This document shows positions 21,611 to 34,045 of a stretch of DNA of 64,000 bases, one piece after another (position 1 is the first letter of the stretch; each line of letters starts with the position of its first letter). This DNA comes from Liolophura sinensis. Lineage: Eukaryota > Mollusca > Polyplacophora > Chitonida > Chitonidae. Where the stretch lies: positions 22,627-86,626 of the forward strand of contig NW_027018089.1 in NCBI RefSeq assembly GCF_032854445.1, written 5' to 3'. A program made the position numbers and the translations under genes. The notes beneath the pieces are model-generated. The model saw only the letters and a program-made list of their open reading frames with translations, was not told the DNA's origin and made no database searches.

Positions 21611-22289
21611 CTATTGAATATATTGCAGAGGATATCTACTGAAGTATGCTTTAAAAACATCCCTAACAGTTTTTGAATCATTGTATGGCCTCCCAACACA
21701 GTCCCAAACTATACCTTGGTTTTCAACCGAAACTTCGGTGAGGTTTTGCACCATGCCTTCTTTGTTTATTATAGTGTTATGCAGGACACAAACACATTTT
21801 ACAATGCGATCGGCAAGCAGTACGTCTGTCTTAATTTCTTTGTTTAGCAAACTCCATTTTGCTACCAAAATTCCAAACGCATATTCCACGGTTTTTCTAC
21901 ATCTTGACAATCTCTTGTTGAAGCACTCTTCATCAAGAGGAAGATTTGTTCCACTGTAGGGTTTCAAAACATGAGTCATTAGTGGGTATGCCTCGTCAGC
22001 TATGAACACAAATGGGGCCACGACATTGGAATTTGGCAGGGCTGTAGGCTCCGGTATATGCAGTTTTTCTTGTACAAGAGCACAATAAAGGCCCGAGGCT
22101 TGAAAAGTACCTCCATCGCTTTTTTTCCCATGTCCGCCAACGTTGATTGTCAGAAATTTGTAATGAGCCTCAACAACAGCCTGCAACATTATTGAGAAAT
22201 ATCTTTTGTAGTTATAAAACATGGATCCTGATTTGCTGGGACGCAAGTTGAAGGCAAGGGTCTTAAAAGATGAACCGGTTGCAAGAAAT
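21611..22289 (-). pseudogene. Harbinger DDE nuclease (HARBI1-like) exon with internal deletion
   Basis: The exon begins after a splice acceptor (CTTTTTTTCAG, exon from 22289) and stays open to TAG at 21611, ~225 codons. It starts FLATGSSFKTLAFNLR, like the HARBI-type helix-turn-helix stretch, then passes directly into PSKSGSMFYNYKRYFSI, which in intact proteins lies some 60-80 residues further on. The missing part contains the conserved D-G-K/T-H segment with the first catalytic Asp. Still present are GGHGKKSDGGTF, FIADEAYPL with the second Asp, KPYSG, and FNKRLSRCRKTVEYAFGIL with the catalytic Glu. An open frame with one catalytic residue missing suggests an inactive product. It would have acted with the MADF protein for excision and insertion. 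No upstream exon was found. Confidence 0.82.
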
Positions 22290-22377
22290 CTGAAAAAAAG
22301 ACCTTCATCATATTAGTTGTGTCTCTGAAAGCGACTTTTGAATTGTGATATATATATTTGACTTACTGGAATGGGGC

Positions 22378-25300
22378 GTTCCAGTGCTGTTGGTAAATAT
22401 CTAATCCGATGTATTTTGTGACGAGAAATCGAATGGTGCAAACCGCGTGGCTCTCCGACCAATACTTTTGGCTGTAGCGACGTGTAAATAATGATTAAAG
22501 TCACAATCATGTGCCCAGCAACGGCTTGTACTCCTTGGAAACCAGAGAAATTTGCAATTTTTTCAACACCTGCCGATGCCTGGCACACTTCCGCATCTTT
22601 TGGCACCTGTTTGATGTGGGTGAGTGTTCAATTGTAGTTTTTAGAGCGGACTGTATCAAGTACCATTCGTTTTCTATATACAAATGGTGTTGTTTTTCTA
22701 CATGTAGATAAAGACATTGAGTTTGTCTTGGACTTAGAAGTAAGAAAATTGCTGGGTAAGTTAAATGGGCTTGGCCCAAAAATTTGAGGTCTTCTGGGCT
22801 ACCGAAGGGCACATAACTTATAGCCAAATGTTTAATATAATAATAACCAGACGCCATGGTACACATTACAGTGTAGCCGATTTCAATTAGCAAAATGACC
22901 ATGCAAAAATCCAAAAGTGGAAAAATTGTTCCAATGCTGTTGGTAAAACGTTAACCCGATGTATTTTGTGACGAGAAATCGAATGGTGCAAACCGCGTGG
23001 CTCTCCGACCAATACTTTTGGCTGTAGCGACGTGTAAATAATGATTCAAATCACAATCACGTGCCCAGCAACGGCTTGTACTCCTTGGAAACCAGAGAAA
23101 TTTGCAATTTGTTCAACACCTGCCGATGCCTGGCACACTTCCGCATCTTTTGGCACCTGTTCGATGTGGGTGAGTGTTCAATTGTAGTTTTTAGAGCGGA
23201 CTGTATCAAGTACCATTCGTTTTCTATGTACAAATGGTGTTGTTTTTCTACATGTAGATAAAGACATTGAGTTTGTCTTGGACTTAGAAGTAAGAAAATT
23301 GCTGGGTGATTTAAATGGGCTTGGCCCAAAGATTTGAGGTCTTCTGGGCTACCGAAGAGCACATAACTTGTAGCCAAAAGTTTAATATAGTAATGACCAG
23401 TCGCCATGGTACACATTGCAGTGTAGCCGATTTCAATTAGCAAAATGACCAGGCAAAAATACAAAAGTGGAAAAAATGTTCCAATGCTGTTGATAAAAAT
23501 CTAATCCGATGTATTTTGTGACGAGAAATCGAATGGTGCAAACCGCGTGGCTCTCCGACCAATACTTTTGGCTGTAGCGACGTGTAAATAATGATTAAAG
23601 TCACAATCACGTGCCCAGCAACGGCTTGTACTCCTTGGAAACCAGAGAAATTTGCAATTTTTTCAACACCTGCCGATGCCTGGCACACTTCCGCATGTTT
23701 TGGCACCTGTTTGATGTGGGTGAGTGTTCAATTGTAGTTTTTAGAGCGGACTGTATCAAGTACCATTCGTTTTCTATATACAAATGGTGTTGATTTTCTA
23801 CATGTAGGTAAAGACATTAAGTTTGCTTCGACTTAGAAGTAAGAAAATTGCTGGGTGAGATAAATGGGCTTGGCCCAAAGATTTGAGGTCTTCTGGGCTA
23901 CCGAAGAGCACATAACTTGTAGCCAAAAGTTTAATATAGTAATGACCAGTCGCCATGGTACACATTGCAGTGTAGCCGATTTCAATTAGCAAAATGACCA
24001 GGCAAAAATACAAAAGTGGAAAAAATGCTCCAATGCTGTTGGTAAATATCTAATCCGATGTATTTTGTGACGAGAAATCGAATTGTACAAACCCCGTGGC
24101 TCTCCGACCAATACTTTTGGCTGTAGCGACGTGTAAATAATGATTGAAGTCACAATCACGTGCCCAGCAACGGCTTGTACTCCTTGGAAACCAGAGAAAT
24201 TTGCAATTTTTTCAACACCTGCCGATGCCTGGCACACTTCCGCATGTTTTGGCACCTGTTTGATGTGGGTGAGTGTTCAATTGTAGTTTTTAGAGCGGAC
24301 TGTATCAAGTACCATTCGTTTTCTATATACAAATGGTGTTGATTTTCTACATGTAGGTAAAGACATTAAGTTTGCTTCGACTTAGAAGTAAGAAAATTGG
24401 TGGGTGAGTTAAATGGGCTTGGCCCAAAGATTTGAGGTCTTCTGGGCTTCCGAAGGGCACATAACTTGTAGCCAAAAGTTTAATATAGTAATGACCAGTC
24501 GCCATTAGTACACACTGCAGTGTAGCCGATTTCAATTAGCAAAATGACCAGGCAAAATTCCAAAAGTGGAAAAACTGTTCCAATGCTTTAGTAAAAGTTT
24601 AATCCGATGTATTTTGTGACGAGAAATCGAATGGTGCAAACCGCGTGGCTCTCCGACCAATACTTTTGGCTGTAGCGACGTGTAAATAATGATTGAAGTC
24701 ACAATCACGTGCCCAGCAACGGCTCGTACTCCTTGGAAACCAGAGAAATTTGCAAGTTTTTCAACACCTGCCGATGCCTGGCACATTTCCGCATGTTTTG
24801 GCACCTTTTTGATGTGGGTGAGTGTTCAATTGTAGTTTTTAGAGCGGACTGTATCAAGTACCATTCGTTTTCTATATACAAATGGTGTTGTTTTTCTACA
24901 TGTAGATAAAGACATTGAGTTTGTCTTGGACTTAGAAGTAAGAAAATTGCTGGGTGAGTTAAATGGGCTTGGCCCAAAGATTTCAGGTCTTCTGGGCTAC
25001 CGAAGAGCACATAACTTGTAGCCAAAAGTTTAATATAGTAATGACCAGTCGCCATGGTACACATTACAGTGAAGCAGATTTCAATTAGCAAAATGACCAG
25101 GCAAAAATCCAAAAGTGGAAAAAATGTTCCAATGCTGTTGGTAAATATCTAATCCGATGTATTTTGTGACGAGAAATCGAATGGTACAAACCGCGTGGCT
25201 CTCCGACCAATACTTTTGGCTGTAGCGACGTGTAAATAATGATTGAAGTCACAATCACGTGCCCAGCAACGGCTTGTACTCCTTGGAAACCAGAGAAATT

Positions 25301-25460
25301 TGCAATTTTTTCAACACCTGCCGATGCCTGGCACACTTCCGCATGTTTTGGCACCTATTTGATGTGGGTGAGTGTTCAATTGTAGTTTTTAGAGCAGACT
25401 GTATCAAGTACCATTCGTTTTCTATATACAAATGGTGTTGTTTTTCTACATGTAGATAAA
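22378..25460 (+). repeat. Satellite array, divergent subfamily B (right part)
   Basis: About 5.6 monomers with equivalent points at 22511, 23061, 23611, 24160, 24709 and 25259 (spacing 549-550 bp). The same B-type markers occur as at 19060-20874. Some neighbours share private variants (GTTGATTTTCTACATGTAGG and TTAAGTTTGCTTCGAC in the monomers at ~23790 and ~24340), showing local duplication. The switch to subfamily C lies near 25460, inside a monomer that is B-like to CTACATGTAGATAAAG and C-like after GAGATTGTCTTGG. Confidence 0.93.
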
Positions 25461-28400
25461 GACATTGAGATTGTCTTGGACTTAGAAATCAGACAATTGC
25501 TGGGTGAGTTAAATGGGCTTGGCCCAAAGATTTGACGTCTTCTGGGCTACCGAAGGGCACATAACTTATAGTCAAAAGTTGAATATAGTAATGACCAGTC
25601 GCGATTGTACAGAGTACAGTGTAGCCGATTTCAATTAACAAAAAGACCAGGCAAAAATGCAAAAGTGGAAAAAATGTTCCAGTGCTGCTGGTAAGAGGCT
25701 AATCCGACGTATTTTGTGACGAGAAATCGAATGGTGCAAACCGCGTTGCTCTCCGACCAACACTTTTGGCTGTAGCGACAATTGAATGATCATTGATGTC
25801 ATAATCACGTGCCCAGCAACGGCTCTTACTCCATGGAAACCAGGGATATTTGCAATTTTTTAACAGCTGCCTATGCCTGGCCCAATTCCGCATCTTTTGG
25901 CACCTTATAAATGTGGGTCAGTGTTTAGTTGTACTTTTTACAACAGACTGTATCAAGTACCTTGTGTTTTTCATGTACAAATGGTGTGGTTTTTCTACAC
26001 GTAGATAAAGACATTGAGATTGTCTTGGACTTAAAAATAAGACAATTGCTGGGTGAGTTAAATGGGCTTGGCCCAAAGATTTCAGGTCTTCTGGGCTACC
26101 GAAGGGCACATAACTTATAGTCAAAAGTTGAATATAGTAATGACCAGTCGCGATTGTACAGAGTACAGTGTAGCCGGTTTCAATAAACAAAAAGACCAGG
26201 CAAAAATCCAAAAGTGGAAAAACTGTTCCAGTGCTACTAGTAAGAGGCTAATCCGACGTATTTTGTGACGAGAAATCGAATGGTGCAATCCGCGTTGCTC
26301 TCCGACCAATACTTTTGGCTGTAGCGACAATTGAATGATCATTGATGTCATAATCACGTGCGTAGCAACGGCTCTTACTCCATGGAAACCAGGGAAATTT
26401 GCAATTTTTCAACAGCTGCCGATGCCTGGCTCAATTCCGCATCTTTTAGCAACTTACTGAAGTGGGTCAGTGTTCAGTTGTACTTTTTACAGCAGACTGT
26501 ATCAAGTACCTTGTGTTTTTCATGTACAAATGGTTTGGTTTTTCTACACGTAGATAAAGACATTGAGATTGTCTTGGACTTAGAAGTAAGGCAATTGCTG
26601 GGTGAGTTAAATGGGCTTGGCCCAAAGATTTGACGTCTTCTGGGCTACCGAAGGGCACATAACATATAGTCAAAAGTTGAATATAGTAATGACCAGTCGC
26701 GATGGTACATAGTACAGTGTAGCCGATTTCAATTAACAAAAAGACCAGGCAAAAATGCAAAATTCAAAAAAATTGTTCCAGTGCTGCTGGTAAGAGGCTA
26801 ACCCGACGTATTTTGTGACGAGAAATCGAATGGTGCAAACCGCGTTGCTCTCCGACCAATACTTTTGGCTGTAGTGACAATTGAATGATCATTGATGTCA
26901 TAATCACGTGCCCAGCAACTTCTCTTACTCCATGGAAACCAGGAAAATTTGAAATTTTTCAACAGCTGCCGATGCCTGGCTAAATTCCGCATCTTTTGGC
27001 ACCTTATTCATGTGGGTCTGTTGTCAGTTGTACTTTTTACAGCAGACTGCATCAAGTACCTTGTGATTTTTATGTACAAAAGGTGTGGTTTTTCTACACG
27101 TAGATGAAGACATTGAGATTATCTTTGACTTAGAAATAAGACAATTGCTGGGTGAGTTAAATGGGCTTGGCCCAAAGATTTCAGGTCTTCTGGGCTACCG
27201 AAGGGCACATAACTTATAGTCAAAAGTTGAATATAGTAATGACCAGTCGCGATTGTACAGAGAACAGTGTAGCCGGTTTCAATTAACAAAAAGACCAGGC
27301 AAAAATGCAAAAGTGGAAAAACTGTTCCAGCGCTACTAGTAAGAGGCTAATCCGACGTATTTTGTGACGAGAAATCGAATGGTGCAATCCGCGTTGCTCT
27401 CCGACCAATACTTTTGGCTGTAGTGACATTTGAATGATCATTGATGTCATAATCACGTGCACAGCAACGGCTCTTACTCCATGGAAACCAGGGAAATTTG
27501 CAATTTTTCAAAAGCTGCCGATGCCTGGCTCAATTCTGCATCTTTTGGCACCTTACTGAAGTGGGTCAGTGTTCAGTTGTACTTTTTACAGCAGACTGTA
27601 TCAAGTACCTTGTGTTTTTGATGTACAAAAGGTGTGGTTTTTCTACACGTAAATAAAGACATTGAGATTGTCTTGCACTTAGAAGTAACACAATTGCTGG
27701 GTGAGTTAAATGCGCTTAGCCCAAAGATTTCAGGTCTTCTGGGCTACCGAAGGGCACATAACTTATAGTCAAAAGTTGAATATAGTAATGACCAGTCGCG
27801 ATTGTACAGAGTACAGTGTAGCCGATTTCAATTAACAAAAAGACCAGGTAAAAATGCAAAAGTGGAAAAACTGTTCCAGTGCTGCTGGTAAGAGGCTAAT
27901 CCGACGTATTTTGTGACGAGAAATCGAATGGTGCAAACCGCGTTGCTCTCCGACCATTAATTTTGGCTGTAGCGACAATTTAATGATCATTGATGTCATA
28001 ATCACTTGCCCAGCAACGGTTCTAACTCCATGGAAACCAGGGAAATTTGCAATTTTTTAACAGCTGCCGATGCCTGGCTAAATTCCGCATCTTTTGCCAC
28101 CTTATAAATGTGAGTCAGTGTTTAGTTGTACTTTTTACAGCAGACTGTATCAAGTACCTTGTGTTTTTTATGTACAAATGGTTTTGTTTTTCTACACGTA
28201 GATAAAGACATTGAGATTGTCTTGGACTTAGAAATCAGACATTTGCTGGGTGAGTTAAATGGGCTTGGCCCAAAGATTTCAGGTCTTCTGGGCTACCGAA
28301 GGGCACATAACTTATAGTCAAAACTTGAATATAGTAATGACCAGTCGCGATTGTACAGAGTACAGTGTAGCCGATTTCAATTAACAAAAAGACCAGGCAA

Positions 28401-31400
28401 AAATGCAAAATTCGAAAAATTGTTCCAGTGCTGCTGGTAAGAGGCTAATCCGACGTATTTTGTGACGAGAAATCGAATGGTGCAAACCGCGTTGCTCTCC
28501 GACCAATAATTTTGGCTATAGTGACAATTGAATGATCATTGGTGTCATAATCACGTGCGTATCAACGGCTCTTACTCCATGGAAACCAGGGAAATTTGCA
28601 ATTTTTCAACAGCTGCCGATGCCTGGCTAAATTCTGCATCTTTTGCCACCTTATTCATGTGGGTCTGTTGTCAGTTGTACTTTTTACAGCAGACTGTATC
28701 AAGTACCTTGTGATTTTTATGTACAAAAGGTGTGGTTTTTCTACACGTAAATAAAGACATTGAGATTGTCTTGCACTTAGAAGTAACACAATTGCTGGGT
28801 GAGTTAAATGCGCTTAGCCCAAAGATTTCAGGTCTTCTGGGCTACCGAAAGGCACATAACTTATAGTCAAAAGTTGAATATAGTAATGACCAGTCGCGAT
28901 TGTACAGAGTACAGTATAGCCGATTTCAATTAACAAAAAGACCAGGTAAAAATGCAAAAGTGGAAAAACTGTTCCAGTGCTGCTGGTAAGAGGCTAATCC
29001 GACGTATTTTGTGACGAGAAATCGAATGGTGCAAACCGCGTTGCTCTCCGACCAATACTTTTGGCTGTAGCGACAATTCAATGATCATTGATGTCATAAT
29101 CACGTGCCCAGCAACGGCTCTAACTCCATGGAAACCAGGGAAATTTCCAATTTTTTAACAGCTGCCGATGCCTGGCTAAATTCCGCATCTTTTGGCACCT
29201 TATAAATGTGAGTCAGTGTTTAGTTGTACTTTTAACAGCAGACTGTATCAAGTACCTTGTGTTTTTCATGTACAAATGGTGTGGTTTTTCTACACGTAGA
29301 TAAAGACATTGAGATTGTCTTGGACTTAGAAGTAAGGCAATTGCTGGGTGAGTTGAATGGGCTTAGCCCAAAGATTTGACGTCTTCTGGGCTACCGAAGG
29401 GCACATAACTTATAGTCAAAAGTTGAATATAGTAATGACCAGTCGCGATGGTACATAGTACAGTGTAGCCGATTTCAATTAACAAAAAGACCAGGCAAAA
29501 ATGCAAAAGTGGAAAAAATATTCCAGTGTTACTGGTAAGAGATTAATCCAACGTATTTTGTGACGAGAAATCGAATGGTGCAAACCGCGTTGCTCTCCGA
29601 CCAATACTTTTGGCTGTAGTGACAATTAAATGATCATTTATGTCATAATCACGTGCCCAGCAACGTCTCTTACTCCATGGAAACCAGGAAAATTTGCAAT
29701 TTTTCAACAGCTGCCGATGCCTGGCTAAATTCCGCATCTTTTGGCACCTTATTCTTGTGGGTCTGTTGTCAGTTGTACTTTTTACAGCAGACTGTATCAA
29801 GTACCTTGTGATTTTTATGTACAAAAGATGTGGTTTTTCTACACGTAAATGAAGACATTGAGATTGTCTTGGACTTAGAAATAAGACAATTGCTGGGTGA
29901 GTTAAATGGGCTTGGCCCAAAGATTTCAGGTCTTCTGGGCTACCGAAGGGCACATAACTTATAGTCAAAAGTTGAATATAGTAATGACCAGTCGCGATTG
30001 TACAGAGTACAGTGTAGCCGGTTTCAATTAACAAAAAGACCAGGCAAAAATGCAAAAGTGGAAAAACTGTTCCAGTGCTACTAGTAAGAGGCTAATCCGA
30101 CGTATTTTGTGACGAGAAATCGAATGGTGCAATCCGCGTTGCTCTCCGACCAATAATTTTGGCTGTAGTGACAATTGAATGATCATTGATGTCATAATCA
30201 CGTGCCCAGCAACGGCTCTTACTCCATGGAAACCAGGGAAATTTGCAATTTTTCAACAGCTGCCTATGCCTGGCTGAATCCCGCATCTTTAGGCACCTTA
30301 TTCATGTGAGTCTGTTGTCAGTTGTACTTTTTACAGCAGACTGTATCAAGTACCGTGTGATTTTTATGTACAAAAGGTGTGGTTTTTCAACACGTAAATA
30401 AAGACATTGAGATTGTCTTGCACTTAGAAGTAACACAATTGCTGGGTGAGTTAAATGCGCTTAGCCCAAAGATTTGACGTCTTCTGGGTTACCGAAGGGC
30501 ACATAACATATAGTCAAAAGTTGAATATAGTAATGACCAGTCGCGATTGTACAGAGAACAGTGTAGCCGGTTTCAATTAACAAAAAGACCAGGCAAAAAT
30601 GCAAAAGTGGAAAAACTGTTCCAGTGCTACTAGTAAGAGGCTAACCCGACGTATTTTGTGACGAGAAATCGAATGGTGCAATCCGCGTTGCTCTCCGACG
30701 AATACTTTTGGCTGTAGTGACAATTGAATGATCATTGATGTCATAATCACGTGCCCAGCAACGGCTCTTACTCCATGGAAACCAGGGAAATTTGCAATTT
30801 TTCAACAGCTGCCGATGCCTGGCTCCATTCTGCATCTTTTGGCACCTTACTGAAGTGGGTCAGTGTTCAGTTGTACTTTTTACAGCAGACTGTATCAAGT
30901 ACCTTGTGTTTTTTATGTACAAAAGGTGTGGTTTTTCTACACGTAGATAAAGACATTGAAATTGTCTTGCACTTAGAAGTAAGGCAATTGCTGGGTGAGT
31001 TATATGGGCTTAGCCCAAAGATTTCACGTCTTCTGGGCTACCGAAGGGCACATAACTTATAGTCAAAAGTTGAATATAGTAATGACCAGTCGCGATTGTA
31101 CAGAGTACAGAGTAGCCGGTTTCAATTAACAAAAAGACCAGGCAAAAATGCAAAAGTGGAAAAACTGTTCCAGTGCAACTGGTAAGAGGCTAATCCGACG
31201 TATTTTGTGACGAGAAATCGAATGGTGCAAACCGCGCTGCTCTCCGACCAATACTTTTGGCTGTGGCGACAATTGAATGATCATTTATGTCATAATCACG
31301 TGCCCAGCAACGGCTCTTACTCCATGGAAACCAGGGAAATTTGCAATTTTTCAACAGCTGCCGATGCCTGGCTCAATTCCGCATCTTTTGGCACCTTACT

Positions 31401-33496
31401 GAAGTGGGTCAGTGTTCAGTTGTACTTTTTACAGCAGACTGTATCAAGTACCTTGTGTTTTTTATGTACAAAAGGTGTGGTTTTTCTACACGTAGATAAA
31501 GACATTGAGATTGTCTTGCACTTAGAAATAAAACAATTGCTGGGTGAGTTATATGGGCTTAGCCCAAAGATTTCACGTCTTCTGGGCTACCGAAGGGCAC
31601 ATAACTTATAGTCAAAAGTTGAATATAGTAATGACCAGTCGCCATTGTACAGAGTACAGTGTAGCCGATTTCAATTAACAAAAAGATCAGGCAAAAATGC
31701 AAAAGTGGAAAAACTGTTCCAGTGCTACTAGTAAGAGGCTAATCCGACGTATTTTGTGACGAGAAATCGAATGGTGCAAACCGCTTTGCTCTCCGACCAA
31801 TACTTTTGGCTGTGGCGACAATTGAATGATCATTGATGTCATAATCACGTGCCCAGCAACGGCTCTTTCTCCATGGAAACCAGGGAAATTTGCAATTTTT
31901 CAACAGCTGCCGATGCCTGGCTCAATTCCGCATCTTTTGGCACCTTACTGAAGTGGGTCAGTGTTCAGTTGTACTTTTTACAGCAGACTGTATCAAGTAC
32001 CTTGTGTTTTTCATGTACAAATGGTGTGGTTTTTCTACACGTAGATAAAGACATTGAGATTGTCTTCGACTTAGAAGTAAGGCAATTGCTGGGTGAGTTA
32101 AATGGGCTTAGCCCAAAGATTTGACGTCTTCTGGGCTACCGAAGGGCACATAACATATAGTCAAAAGTTGAATATAGTAATGACCAGTCGCGATGGTACA
32201 TAGTACAGTGTAGCCGATTTCAATTAACAAAAAGACCAGGCAAAAATGCAAAATTCAAAAAAACTGTTCCAGTGCTGCTGGTAAGAGGCTAATCCGACGT
32301 ATTTTGTGACGAGAAATCGAATGGTGCAAACCGCGTTGCTCTCCGACCAATACTTTTGGCTGTAGTGACAATTGAATGATCATTGATGTCATAATCACGT
32401 GCGTAGCAACGGCTCTTACTCCATGGAAACCAGGAAAATTTGCAATTTTTCAACAGCTGCCGATGCCTGGCTAAATTCCGCATCTTTTGGCACCTTATTC
32501 ATGTGGGTCTGTTGTCAGTTGTACTTTTTACAGCAGACTGTATCAAGTACCGTGTGATTTTTATGTACAAAAGGTGTGGTTTTTCTACACGTAAATGAAA
32601 ACATTGAGATTGTCTTGGACTTAGAAATAAGACTATTGCCGGGTGAGTTAAATGGGCTTGGCCCAAAGATTTCAGGTCTTCTGGGCTACCGAAGGGCACA
32701 TAATTTATAGTCAAAAGTTGAATATAGTAATGACCAGTCGCGATTGTACAGAGTACAGTGTAGCCGATTTCAATTAACAAAAACACCAGGCAAAAATGCA
32801 AAAGTGGAAAAACTGTTCCAGTGCTACTAGTAAGAGGCTAATCCGACGTATTTTGTGACGAGAAATCGAATGGTGCAACCCGCGTTGCTCTCCGACGAAT
32901 ACTTTTGGCTGTAGTGACAATTGAATGATCATTGATGTCATAATCACGTGCACAGCAACGGCTCTTACTCCATGGAAACCAGGGATATTTGCAATTTTTC
33001 AACAGCTGCCGATGCCTGGCTCCATTCTGCATCTTTTGGCACCTTACTGAAGTGGGTCAGTGTTCAGTTGTACTTTTTACAGCAGACTGTATCAAGTACC
33101 TTGTGTTTTTTATGTAGAAAAGGTGTGGTTTTTCTACACGTAAATAAAGACATTGAGATTTTCTTGCTCTTAGAAGTAACACAATTGCTGGGTGAGTTAA
33201 ATGCGCTTAGCCCAAAGATTTCACGTCTTCTGGGCTACCGAAGGGCACATAACTTATAGTCAAAAGTTGAATATAGTAATGACCAGTCGCGATTGTACAG
33301 AGAACAGTGTAGCCGGTTTCAATTAACAAAAAGACCAGGCAAAAATGCAAAAGTGGAAAAACTGTTCCAGTGCTACTAGTAAGAGGCTAATCCGACGTAT
33401 TTTGTGACGAGAAATCGAATGGTGCAATCCGCGTTGCTCTCCGACCAATACTTTTGGCTGTGGCGACAATTGAATGATCATTGATGTCATAATCAC

Positions 33497-34045
33497 GTGC
33501 CCAGCAACGGCTCTTACTCCATGGAAACCAGGGAAATTTGCAATTTTTCAACAGCTGCCGATGCCTGGCTCAATTCCGCATCTTTTGGCACCTTACTGAA
33601 GTGGGTCAGTGTTCAGTTGTACTTTTTACAGCAGACTGTATCAAGTACCTTGTGTTTTTTATGTACAAAAGGTGTGGTTTTTCTACACGTAGATAAAGAC
33701 ATTGAGATTGTCTTGCACTTAGAAGTAAGGCAATTGCTGGGTGAGTTATATGGGCTTAGCCCAAAGATTTCACGTCTTCTGGGCTACCGAAGGGCACATA
33801 ACTTATAGTCAAAAGTTGAATATAGTAATGACCAGTCGCGATTGTACAGAGTACAGTGTAGCCGATTTCAATTAACAAAAAGACCAGGCAAAAATGCAAA
33901 AGTGGAAAAACTGTTCCAGTGCTACTAGTAAGAGGCTAATCCGACGTATTTTGTGACGAGAAATCGAATGGTGCAAACCGCGTTGCTCTCCGACCAATAC
34001 TTTTGGCTGTAGCGACAATTGAATGATCATTGATGTCATAATCAC
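33497..34045 (+). repeat. Representative 549 bp satellite monomer with palindromic sites
   Basis: One clean monomer of subfamily C, counted from GTGCCCAGCAACGG to the next. It contains a 6+1+6 palindrome TGGGCTTAGCCCA (33751-33763), the 10 bp palindrome AATGATCATT (34022-34031), a CRE/AP-1-like TGATGTCAT just after it, and an E-box palindrome CACGTG at the monomer border (34043-34048). CACGTG is kept in most monomers, subfamily B included; AATGATCATT is kept in A and C but not B. No CENP-B box match is seen. Confidence 0.9.

Larger units (their letters stand above)
20875..22377. mobile_element. Decayed PIF/Harbinger DNA transposon
   Basis: 1.5 kb of non-satellite sequence carries a MADF/Myb-like exon on the plus strand and a Harbinger DDE nuclease exon on the minus strand, arranged tail to tail, the two-gene content typical of Harbinger elements. 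I see no convincing terminal inverted repeat pair and no flanking TWA duplication. About 325 bp of satellite is missing between the left and right flanks (left stops after GCATCTTTTG, right resumes at GTTCCAGTGCTG). This is therefore a truncated or rearranged copy rather than a clean insertion. Confidence 0.82.

Noticed and set aside
20875-22377. Terminal inverted repeats of the Harbinger relic
   Set aside because: The left end (TCTGCGCACAAAAAG) and the reverse complement of the right end (GCCCCATTCCAGTAAG) do not match.
29543-30055. Many 60-190 codon open frames throughout the satellite, on both strands, as possible genes
   Set aside because: They recur once per monomer at the same phase, use non-ATG starts in most cases, overlap each other on both strands and end at fixed stops or indels. 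None shows a known domain.
33360-33430. tRNA-like Pol III boxes in the satellite (TGGTAAGAGGC and GAAATCGAATGG)
   Set aside because: Only loose likeness to A and B boxes. The B-box core GGTTCGAATCC is not matched well and no tRNA fold is evident.
33497-34045. CENP-B box in the monomer
   Set aside because: No match to the TTCG....A..CGGG pattern was seen in the representative monomer.
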